From positions 1-64,000 of the forward strand of contig NZ_FNAC01000020.1 in NCBI RefSeq assembly GCF_900101705.1: a stretch of 64,000 bases of DNA. The letters run 5' to 3'. The position numbers and the translations under genes were made by a program. Shown piece after piece: positions 25,837 through 33,312 of the stretch. A model generated the notes under the pieces. That model did no database searches. It was not told the DNA's origin and was given only the letters and a program-made list of their open reading frames with translations. The stretch comes from Algoriphagus faecimaris. Its GTDB lineage: Bacteria > Bacteroidota > Bacteroidia > Cytophagales > Cyclobacteriaceae. Positions within the stretch are counted from its first letter, which is position 1. Each line of letters opens with the position of its first letter.

Positions 25837-26727
25837 TTATTTTTTGAATCTCGCTGCTACTTGCGAATCTTTAGATCCCGGAGTATAATGATAGAATCCC
25901 TCTCCTGTTTTTACTCCCTTATATCCGGCTTCTACCATATTGACCAATAGAGGACAAGGAGCGTATTTTGGATTACCAAAGCCATCGTGAAGTACTTTCA
26001 AAATAGAAAGGCATACATCCAAACCTATAAAATCGGCCAACTGTAAAGGCCCCATCGGATGTGCCATTCCTAGCTTCATCACCGTATCAATTTCTTCGAC
26101 ACCGGCCACGCCTTCATAGAGTGAATAGATTGCCTCATTGATCATCGGCATCAAAATCCGATTGGCGACGAAGCCCGGATAGTCGTTGACTTCCACCGGT
26201 ACCTTGCCCAGTCCTTTGGATAAATCCATGATTTGCTTGGTGACTTCATCAGAGGTAGCATATCCTCGGATGACTTCTACCAGTTTCATCACGGGTACAG
26301 GATTCATAAAGTGCATCCCGATGACTTGAGAAGGTCTATTAGTGACTGCAGCAATTTTTGTTATCGAAATAGAAGAAGTATTAGTAGCGAGAATCGCAGA
26401 CTTTGGAGCCAAATCATCAATCTGTCTGAAAAGATCAAGCTTTATGGACATGTTTTCTGTAGCAGCTTCTACGATAAGATCTGCGGACTTCACTCCCTCT
26501 TCTAATTGTGTAAACGTTTTAATTCTTCCGAGGGTAGCTTCTTTCTGCTCCAAAGTCAAAATTCCTTTTCCTACCTGTCGATCGAGATTTTTACCTATAG
26601 TAGCTAAGGCTTTCTGCAAAAATTCCTCCTTGATATCTACTAGGGATACTTGAAATTCATTTTGAGCAAAAACATGGGCAATGCCATTACCCATAGTTCC
26701 AGAGCCGATTACTGTTATATGTTTCAT
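25837..26727 (-). CDS. hbd: 3-hydroxybutyryl-CoA dehydrogenase
   Basis: A 296-residue NAD-dependent enzyme oxidising (S)-3-hydroxyacyl-CoA. The Rossmann motif is GSGTMGNGIA (residues 8-17); the catalytic region has ATNTSSISIT, GMHFMNPVPVMKLVEVI (catalytic His) and the Asn-rich NDYPGFVANRILMPMINEA motif. C-terminal LGMAHPMGPLQLADFIGLD is typical of short-chain 3HB-CoA dehydrogenase. It fits downstream of glutaryl-CoA dehydrogenase, which yields crotonyl-CoA, although that gene is 13 kb away. Confidence 0.92.
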   Translation of the reverse strand: MKHITVIGSGTMGNGIAHVFAQNEFQVSLVDIKEEFLQKALATIGKNLDRQVGKGILTLEQKEATLGRIKTFTQLEEGVKSADLIVEAATENMSIKLDLFRQIDDLAPKSAILATNTSSISITKIAAVTNRPSQVIGMHFMNPVPVMKLVEVIRGYATSDEVTKQIMDLSKGLGKVPVEVNDYPGFVANRILMPMINEAIYSLYEGVAGVEEIDTVMKLGMAHPMGPLQLADFIGLDVCLSILKVLHDGFGNPKYAPCPLLVNMVEAGYKGVKTGEGFYHYTPGSKDSQVAARFKK

Positions 26728-26906
26728 TTTAAGTGTTTTAGTATAGAAAAACTGTTTTATTTGGGTCTAATTATCTGAACGAAAGATCTTAGAAGATTCA
26801 AAACTACCTTTCCTGACAAGGATTTCCAATTTTAACATCCTGATTCCTGTCATTGTTTGTCTGATTTTTCTCCATAGCTTTTTGGATTTATCCATACCTT
26901 TACTTT

Positions 26907-27737
26907 ATGAAAGAATTAGGTTTAGTTAGCAGATTATCCATCAATAGATTTACCGACTTCGGGGCCTACTTGGCCTTGGAGGAGGGCCAAGAAGTGCTTC
27001 TTCCTCAGGGCTATCTGTCCGGAGATGAGAAGGAGGGCGATGTGCTTGAGGTTTTTGTCTACACAGATAGTGAAGATCGACCCGTAGCAGTTACCAATCG
27101 CCCCGTAGCCCTGCTCGATGAGTGGGCAGTGATGGAGGCTAAGGAAGTCACCTCTTTTGGAGCATTTATGGATTGGGGATTATTGAAAGACCTTTTGGTT
27201 CCCAATTCCGAAATGGGCAAACCTATGGAAGTGGGTGGCAGATATTTGGTGCGGGTTTGTCTAGATTACAAAACCAACCGACTTATAGGAAGTAGCAAAC
27301 ACCGGGATTTTATCTATCCTGCGCCCAAAGACTACGAGCCAGGCAATGAAGTCGAAGGTTTGGTCTTTGACAAAACGGACTTGGGGTATAAAGTTTTGCT
27401 GGAAGATCGTTACGAAGGATTACTTTATGCGAATGAAGTTTTTGAGCCTTTAGAACTAGGTAGCCAAAGAAAGCTCTACGTCAAGAAGCGAAGGGATGAT
27501 GGTAAGATAGACTTGCAGCTATTGCCCACAGGAAGGGTCAAATATGAAGAAGGCGCAGAGAAAATCTTGAGTCTATTGAAGGAAAAGGGTTTTTTAAAGC
27601 TTCACGATAAGTCTGATCCCGAAGAAATCAAGCAGGTACTTGGAATGAGCAAAAAGCACTTTAAACAATGCATTGGTCAATTGTATAAGGCAAGAGAGAT
27701 TAATCTGGTGGATGAGGGGATTGTTCTGGCCAAGTAA
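26907..27737 (+). CDS. cvfB: S1-type RNA-binding protein, CvfB family
   Basis: A 276-residue cytosolic protein with three tandem S1-like barrels (about 5-65, 70-130 and 145-205) followed by a winged-helix segment (LKEKGFLKLHDKSDPEEIKQ...SKKHFKQCIGQLYKAREI), the order seen in CvfB/YitL. CvfB proteins bind RNA and affect gene expression. The next gene starts one base after the stop codon, implying an operon. Confidence 0.88.
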   Translation: MKELGLVSRLSINRFTDFGAYLALEEGQEVLLPQGYLSGDEKEGDVLEVFVYTDSEDRPVAVTNRPVALLDEWAVMEAKEVTSFGAFMDWGLLKDLLVPNSEMGKPMEVGGRYLVRVCLDYKTNRLIGSSKHRDFIYPAPKDYEPGNEVEGLVFDKTDLGYKVLLEDRYEGLLYANEVFEPLELGSQRKLYVKKRRDDGKIDLQLLPTGRVKYEEGAEKILSLLKEKGFLKLHDKSDPEEIKQVLGMSKKHFKQCIGQLYKAREINLVDEGIVLAK

Positions 27738-27738
27738 A

Positions 27739-28254
27739 ATGTCAGAGGTAAAAAAAGATAGCGGCATGGATCTGTTGCGATTTAAGCAAGAAAGTACTTC
27801 GGATTTTCCAGCCAATAAAAAACTAAAAGACCGACTCCGACGGGTCAAACCAAAAAAGCTCGATGAAGACTTTGCCCAACTTCATGAAGATGTATTTGAT
27901 GAGTTGGATTGCTTGGATTGTGCGAATTGCTGCAAAACTACCAGTCCCATATTTTTGCAGACTGATATAGATCGGCTGGCTAAAGTGTTCCGGATGAAAT
28001 CCTCGGAATTTTTAGATGAATATTTGCATCGAGATGAGGAGGGGGATTTTGTTTTGAATAGTTCGCCTTGTCCTTTTTTGGGAACAGACAACAAATGTCT
28101 AGTCTATGAAGATAGACCCAAGGCCTGTCGGGAGTATCCTCATACCAATCGAAAAAATATTCATGGAATTTTGGCTCTAAGCTTGAAAAATACCCTCGTT
28201 TGTCCTGCCGTTCACAAAATTTTCCAGCAGATTGGGAAAGATTATAGGAAGTAA
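27739..28254 (+). CDS. YkgJ-type cysteine cluster protein
   Basis: A 171-residue protein with the motif CLDCANCC (about residue 48) and later Cys in SSPCPFLGTDNKCLVYEDRPKAC, the zinc- or iron-chelating cluster of the UPF0153/YkgJ family. The start at 27739 follows the CvfB stop by one base; an upstream in-frame start inside cvfB is less likely. Function is unknown, possibly metal binding or Fe-S related. Confidence 0.85.
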   Translation: MSEVKKDSGMDLLRFKQESTSDFPANKKLKDRLRRVKPKKLDEDFAQLHEDVFDELDCLDCANCCKTTSPIFLQTDIDRLAKVFRMKSSEFLDEYLHRDEEGDFVLNSSPCPFLGTDNKCLVYEDRPKACREYPHTNRKNIHGILALSLKNTLVCPAVHKIFQQIGKDYRK

Positions 28255-28296
28255 AACATTTTTTTGGCTTTTTTGAATATCAAACCTATCAATGAT

Positions 28297-29232
28297 ATGA
28301 CTGAACAAATGGAGACGCACTTTTTAGGCGTAGACGTGGGAGGCACCCACTTAAAAATCGGACTCGTAGATAAAAACGGGACAATAATAGATTTTGAAAA
28401 GGAAGATACCACCCCGTTTAGGGATCATCCTGAAGGTTTTGGTGTGGCTTTTATTGCAGGTTTGGAAAAATATTTTCAAAAATATCCCCATGTGGAAAAG
28501 GTGGGTATTGGTCTTCCCGGTCTGATTAGCAAGGATAGGACCACGCCATTGGAGATACCTGCGATTCCAAGTCTTAATAATTTCAAACTCAAAGAAGGAC
28601 TAGAAAAAAAATATCCAGGAAAAGAATTCTTTTTGGAAAATGACGCCGCTGCTGCTGCTATAGGAGAGTTTTATTTTGGTAAAGAGGATGCGGCAGATAA
28701 TTTCCTATTCATTACTATGGGTACAGGCATCGGAAGTGCCTTGGTACTGGATGGACAAATTTTCAAGGGCTCCCGTGGCAATGCCATGGAAATGGGACAT
28801 ATGCTTTCCAAAGGAAATGCCCGTTTAGAGACCTTGGTAGGACGCAGAGGTATTTTGGATATTATGGAGCGAATGATTGCTGCATACCCTGAAAAAGCAG
28901 GTCGCTTAAAAGAAACCGAACTAGGGATGCATCTCTTGGTTGCCACTGCGAGAGAAGGCAATGAAGTAGCCTTGATGGTATTTGAAGAAGTAGGTGTGAT
29001 CTTGGGCTCAGCTATCGTCTCTACAGTAAGAATCCTCGATGTGACAGAAGTTCACTTTGGAGGAGGGATTTCGGCTGGGCTAGAGTTTATGATGCCAGCC
29101 TTGGAGCGAACTATCAGACAATATCTCACCAACTATTATAACAAAGACCTCAAACTCAAAAAAGCAACTTTAGAAAACAACGCAGGTACCCTTGGCGCTG
29201 CGGCTCTCTGTTTTATGGGTTCAGGGTTGTAA
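28297..29232 (+). CDS. ROK family sugar kinase (glucokinase-like)
   Basis: A 311-residue cytosolic ATP-dependent kinase. The phosphate-binding loop is GVDVGGTHLKIG near the N terminus, the catalytic base Asp is in FFLENDAAAAAIGE, and a second phosphate motif is TMGTGIGSALVL. Start at 28297 (MTEQMETHFLG); an in-frame ATG nine bases downstream (MTEQM) or the TTG at 28264 are alternatives. The usual ROK zinc motif CxCGxxGCxE is absent: the region after MEMGHM reads SKGNARLETLVGRRG, with no cysteine. The 3' end overlaps the convergent lipoprotein gene by 20 bases. Confidence 0.87.
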   Translation: MTEQMETHFLGVDVGGTHLKIGLVDKNGTIIDFEKEDTTPFRDHPEGFGVAFIAGLEKYFQKYPHVEKVGIGLPGLISKDRTTPLEIPAIPSLNNFKLKEGLEKKYPGKEFFLENDAAAAAIGEFYFGKEDAADNFLFITMGTGIGSALVLDGQIFKGSRGNAMEMGHMLSKGNARLETLVGRRGILDIMERMIAAYPEKAGRLKETELGMHLLVATAREGNEVALMVFEEVGVILGSAIVSTVRILDVTEVHFGGGISAGLEFMMPALERTIRQYLTNYYNKDLKLKKATLENNAGTLGAAALCFMGSGL

Positions 29233-29596
29233 TCGTTACCTCAGAAACTTTACTGATCGCATTCATTCGAAAAAGAACTCTTAGGGGTTCTTTTTCTAGT
29301 TGTACTCCATCACAATTATCACTTGGCTCGAGGTAGTAAAAGAAAAAGCTCTGGCTTTTGTCAACCAACTCCACTCGGTCAGGGCGACCAAAAGTCTTGA
29401 TCAAGGCCTGATTATCAGCTCCCAAAAAGCTGTTTTTGATCCGCTGAAGTTCATCCAGGTCCTCCATTCTTAGACTTTTACATCCATAGCGGTCACTTTT
29501 CCAATTTTCTATATTCATCGATCCTGTATCCAATTTGGAAGAGCAACTGCCTAGGAAAACGAGCAAAATCAGAATTAAGAGAGGTGTAATTTTCAT
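29213..29596 (-). CDS. Small hypothetical lipoprotein
   Basis: A 127-residue lipoprotein: MKITPLLILILLVFLGSC with Cys18. The mature part has GRPDRVELVDKSQSFFFYY, which faintly recalls the small SmpA/BamE fold (a GxPd/x turn between helices and strands), and a pair of cysteines. No family is assigned. Its 3' end overlaps the end of the ROK gene by 20 bases on the other strand. Confidence 0.7.
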   Translation of the reverse strand: MKITPLLILILLVFLGSCSSKLDTGSMNIENWKSDRYGCKSLRMEDLDELQRIKNSFLGADNQALIKTFGRPDRVELVDKSQSFFFYYLEPSDNCDGVQLEKEPLRVLFRMNAISKVSEVTITTLNP

Positions 29597-29893
29597 AAAA
29601 TATGTAATTCAGCGCCGCAAAGGTACGGAAGTCGATTGATATGCGTGTATTTGAAATGAAATGCTTCCAAGCTATTTAAAAAGCTTCAAGAGCATTAAAT
29701 TTGGTTAAGGTGATTGATTAAATTTCAGAGACCGGATTCTTGTTTTGAATTATGGGTACTTACTTGGCTTTGTTAATACTTGACTATCATTCGCTTAATT
29801 TTTGTGACAAATAATGTCTGAATACCAAACTCAAAATTGGGACCGCTGTTTGCTCAAATCCTTTATATTAGCGCATTCAATCGCGCCGTTGCT

Positions 29894-30388
29894 ATGTATT
29901 ACAGATTTGGAAAGACCTTCTATTATTTCAGTATTCTGATTTTCCTGTTTCTTTTGCTTTATTTCTACTCAGCGATGAGTGATCAAGTACTTTACAGCTT
30001 ATCCGAAAGCGCAAATGGGGGAGAGAAAATAGGGAAAGATCTATTGTTTTATGGGTTGATAGGCGTATTTATGGTTTTGAATGCGATAGCCATTTTTCCA
30101 GCTAAAGCGCTGGAAACCAAATCACATCAAAAAATGCATCGAATTTTTCCTATCGGAGATCCGTATAGGGACTACATTCTGACCTGGTTTTATTCTTTTG
30201 GAGGGGTTCTAAACGTGAGTTTAGGTATTATGGCATTTTATTTTCACGCTATCAATAATCAGGAAGGCATTTCGGCTAGCTCCTTCAGCGTATTCTTTTA
30301 TTTAATCCCTATTTTATTGGTCGTTTGGATCGTGGGATTATTTGTGCTTTTTGTGGGAAAAGCAAAGCAATTGAAATCTGGAGTTTGA
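29894..30388 (+). CDS. Four-span membrane protein, unrecognised
   Basis: A 164-residue integral membrane protein with hydrophobic segments near 10-25, 52-70, 98-118 and 130-150. Start at 29894 (MYYRFGKTFYYF) is preferred; the frame extends upstream but without a credible beginning. It ends 11 bases before parE, so it may be in the topoisomerase operon. No recognised family or function. Confidence 0.75.
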   Translation: MYYRFGKTFYYFSILIFLFLLLYFYSAMSDQVLYSLSESANGGEKIGKDLLFYGLIGVFMVLNAIAIFPAKALETKSHQKMHRIFPIGDPYRDYILTWFYSFGGVLNVSLGIMAFYFHAINNQEGISASSFSVFFYLIPILLVVWIVGLFVLFVGKAKQLKSGV

Positions 30389-30399
30389 GATAAAAGACT

Positions 30400-32286
30400 A
30401 TGGCAGAAACAGTAAAATATACCGAAGACAGTATCAAATCGCTTGATTGGAGAGAACATATCCGTTTGAGACCGGGGATGTATATCGGGAAGTTGGGTGA
30501 TGGTAGTGCTCAAGATGACGGGATTTATGTCTTGGTCAAGGAGGTTTTGGATAACTCAATCGATGAGCACATGATGGGTTATGGCCGCACCATTGACGTT
30601 AAAATATCTGAGCATAAAGTGGAGATCAGAGATTACGGTCGGGGAATACCTTTGGGAAAAGTCATCGACTGTGTCTCTAAAATTAATACGGGTGGTAAAT
30701 ACGATTCGGGAGCCTTTCAAAAATCAGTAGGCCTCAATGGAGTCGGTACCAAAGCAGTCAACGCACTTTCTGACTATTTCAAGGTACAGTCTTATCGGGA
30801 TGGTGAAACCAAAGTGGCTGAATTCGAAAAGGGCATTCTGCTTGAGGATAGAAAAATAGAGAAAAGCTCAGATCGAAATGGGACAAAGGTGATTTTTACT
30901 CCCGATGCCGGCATTTTTAAAAACTATCACTTTATCCCCGAATACCTTGAAAATCAAATTTGGAATTATGCCTATTTGAATGCAGGCTTGACGATCAATT
31001 TTAATGGCAAGAAGTTTTTCTCGGATCGCGGTTTGTATGATTTACTTTCTAATAAGGTAGATGAAGATAGCGCTCGCTATCCTATCATTCATATGAAAGG
31101 GAATGATATTGAAGTAGCGATTACGCATTCCAATCAATACGGTGAGGAATATTACTCCTTTGTCAATGGACAATATACCACTCAAGGAGGTACGCACTTG
31201 GCAGCTTTCCGAGAGGCCATTGTCAAAACGGTCAGGGAGTTTTACAAAAAAGATTATGACGCAGCCGACATTCGTCAGAGTGTCGTCGCAGCTATTGCTG
31301 TGCGGGTACAAGAGCCTGTGTTTGAATCTCAAACCAAGACTAAACTAGGTTCACAATCAGTAGGGCCGGAGGGTCCTACGCTACGAACTTTTGTCAATGA
31401 CTTCATCAAAACAGAGCTGGATAATTATCTACATAAAAATCCAGCTGTGGCAGATGCCTTGCTCAAAAGGATACTGCAATCCGAGCGGGAACGTAAGGAA
31501 ATCTCTGGTATCAAAAAATTAGCGAACGAAAGGGCAAAAAAGGCCAATCTCCATAATAAGAAACTGAGAGACTGTCGGGTACATTACGATGATCCCAAAG
31601 CCAATGAAGACCTAAAGAACAACACCATGCTCTTTCTTACCGAGGGAGACTCAGCCTCGGGTTCCATTACCAAATCGAGAAATGTGCAGACTCAGGCGGT
31701 ATTTTCGCTAAGAGGAAAGCCTTTGAATTGTTTTGGGATGACCAAAAAGGTGGTGTATGAAAATGAGGAATTTAATCTATTGCAGCATGCGCTTAATATT
31801 GAAGATGGGATCGAGAATTTGCGGTACCGAAAGATTGTGATCGCTACAGATGCTGATGTAGATGGGATGCATATTCGCTTGCTGATCATGACTTATTTCT
31901 TACAGTTTTTCCCGGATTTGGTAAAAAATGGTCATTTATTTATTCTGGATACTCCGCTCTTCCGAGTCAGAAATAAGAAAGAAACTATCTACTGCTACTC
32001 AGACGAGGAACGTCAGCGTGCGATTCACAAACTAGGGAATAAGCCTGAGATTACGCGTTTCAAAGGTTTGGGTGAGATTTCACCCGAAGAGTTTGGAACC
32101 TTCATCGGTGAAGATATCCGTTTGGAGCCTATCATTCTCAATAAAGAGACTAAGATCGTGGATTTATTGACTTTCTATATGGGTAAAAACACTCCTGATC
32201 GTCAAAATTTCATCATTCAAAATCTAAAAATTGAAAAAGATTTGGCTTTGGATGATCCTAAAAAAGAAGAAGAAGAGGCCGCTTGA
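30400..32286 (+). CDS. parE: DNA topoisomerase IV subunit B
   Basis: ATPase subunit of a type IIA topoisomerase; with the A subunit it decatenates chromosomes. A 628-residue protein with GHKL ATPase motifs ([32 protein letters not shown]), a transducer domain, and the TOPRIM domain with [11 protein letters not shown] and [12 protein letters not shown]. The partner A subunit gene lies 1 kb downstream with satD and a small membrane gene inserted between. Length and absence of the gyrase-specific insert suit ParE. Confidence 0.9.
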   Translation: MAETVKYTEDSIKSLDWREHIRLRPGMYIGKLGDGSAQDDGIYVLVKEVLDNSIDEHMMGYGRTIDVKISEHKVEIRDYGRGIPLGKVIDCVSKINTGGKYDSGAFQKSVGLNGVGTKAVNALSDYFKVQSYRDGETKVAEFEKGILLEDRKIEKSSDRNGTKVIFTPDAGIFKNYHFIPEYLENQIWNYAYLNAGLTINFNGKKFFSDRGLYDLLSNKVDEDSARYPIIHMKGNDIEVAITHSNQYGEEYYSFVNGQYTTQGGTHLAAFREAIVKTVREFYKKDYDAADIRQSVVAAIAVRVQEPVFESQTKTKLGSQSVGPEGPTLRTFVNDFIKTELDNYLHKNPAVADALLKRILQSERERKEISGIKKLANERAKKANLHNKKLRDCRVHYDDPKANEDLKNNTMLFLTEGDSASGSITKSRNVQTQAVFSLRGKPLNCFGMTKKVVYENEEFNLLQHALNIEDGIENLRYRKIVIATDADVDGMHIRLLIMTYFLQFFPDLVKNGHLFILDTPLFRVRNKKETIYCYSDEERQRAIHKLGNKPEITRFKGLGEISPEEFGTFIGEDIRLEPIILNKETKIVDLLTFYMGKNTPDRQNFIIQNLKIEKDLALDDPKKEEEEAA

Positions 32287-32307
32287 ATCTAAATTATGCT
32301 ATCATTC

Positions 32308-32365
32308 ATTGTAAAAAAAATACAATAAATGTTTAAATTGTAAAAAATATACAATAAATTACAAT
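32308..32365. promoter_or_regulatory. Twin palindromic operators ATTGTA-N7-TACAAT upstream of satD
   Basis: Two perfect inverted repeats, 32308-32326 and 32337-32355, each ATTGTA, seven mostly-A bases, TACAAT. They sit 29 bases apart, and a third half site TACAAT lies at 32360-32365. The gene starts at 32385. Tandem spaced palindromes of this quality are typical of repressor operators. Confidence 0.7.
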
Positions 32366-32384
32366 TCAGATCAAGACAAAAAGT

Positions 32385-33014
32385 ATGCTGAATTGGATTT
32401 TGATGGGGGATATAATAGACAGCAGGAAGGAGAATGCTGTTCTGCTCCAGCAGGAGTTTGCAAAATTGATTGATCAGATCAACCAGGATTTTGCTGATGA
32501 TTTGCTTTCTCCCTTGACCATTACCTTGGGAGATGAGTTTCAGTGCGTTGTCAAAAACCTGAAGGCATTAGTCGAAATTCTGATTAAACTTGAAGAGCAA
32601 AAGTGGAGTCTAAACTGTCCCGTTAATCTAAGATACAGTCTGGGTTATGGCGAGATTTCCACTCCTATCAATTCGGAAATTGCCTATGGAATGATCGGGA
32701 GTGGGCTTATGAAGGTGAGAGAATCGCTGACGGAATTAAAAGAAGAAGAAGATCGAGTGGTCATAATTGGCGAAGTACTTAGACGAGAAGAATTGAAGCT
32801 AGCTTTAGATCTTTTCCTAGAATTGCAACAAAGTTGGAAATGGAAAGACCGAGCCATTATTTCGGGTTATTTCCTTACCAAGGATTACAAGCAGGTTGCC
32901 AAAACTATGGAAAAAGATGTTTCTTTGATTTGGAGAAGGTTCAAATCTTTGGCATTCAAGTCCTATCAAAAACGGAAAAGATTGGTCAAATTAATCAGTG
33001 AGGATGTTTCTTAA
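32385..33014 (+). CDS. SatD family protein with C-terminal helix-turn-helix
   Basis: A 209-residue cytosolic protein. The N terminus (NWILMGDIIDSRK) and ITLGDEFQCVV match the SatD family, first noted in an acid-tolerance operon of streptococci; biochemical function is unknown. The C-terminal 45 residues (KDYKQVAKTMEKDVSLIWRRFKSLAFK) look like a sigma-4-type DNA-binding helix-turn-helix, so this may be a small sensor-regulator. Directly upstream are two ATTGTA-N7-TACAAT palindromes, which it may bind. It interrupts the parE-parC pair. Confidence 0.8.
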   Translation: MLNWILMGDIIDSRKENAVLLQQEFAKLIDQINQDFADDLLSPLTITLGDEFQCVVKNLKALVEILIKLEEQKWSLNCPVNLRYSLGYGEISTPINSEIAYGMIGSGLMKVRESLTELKEEEDRVVIIGEVLRREELKLALDLFLELQQSWKWKDRAIISGYFLTKDYKQVAKTMEKDVSLIWRRFKSLAFKSYQKRKRLVKLISEDVS

Positions 33015-33308
33015 TTTTAGTGGTATCATATTGTCTCTGAGATTTTGGCTTATTTTATTTTTCGAGGAGTCAGAAAATTCTATTTGGGAAGTAATGGATC
33101 AAATCGCCCTATGTGGAATGGAATCATCGAGCGTCTCTTTTTATTGAGCGGGATTTATCATGGATTAGTATTATTCGGGGCTTTGAAAATAGGAACAAAA
33201 ATAAAAACTGAAGAAAATAAAATATCAAACGATTACTTTCTAATCGGTAATATGATTTCAGTCGGGATTGTCCTTTTGGTGGTCAATCTGTATCAAAAGT
33301 GGATTTAA
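33004..33308 (+). CDS. Small membrane protein downstream of satD, start uncertain (possible frameshift)
   Basis: The frame running to 33308 encodes about 88 residues with two or three hydrophobic segments and the phrases ERLFLLSGIYHGLVLFGALKIGTK and ISNDYFLIGNMIS, which look like a conserved protein. It has no ATG near its beginning: from 33021 it is open, the first usable start being TTG at 33045. An ATG at 33004, overlapping the satD stop, opens a different frame (MFLNFSGIILSL) whose residues look like the expected N terminus. A single-base shift near 33035-33045 would join them. It is either a non-ATG start or a frameshifted gene. Confidence 0.55.
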
Positions 33309-33312
33309 TTAA

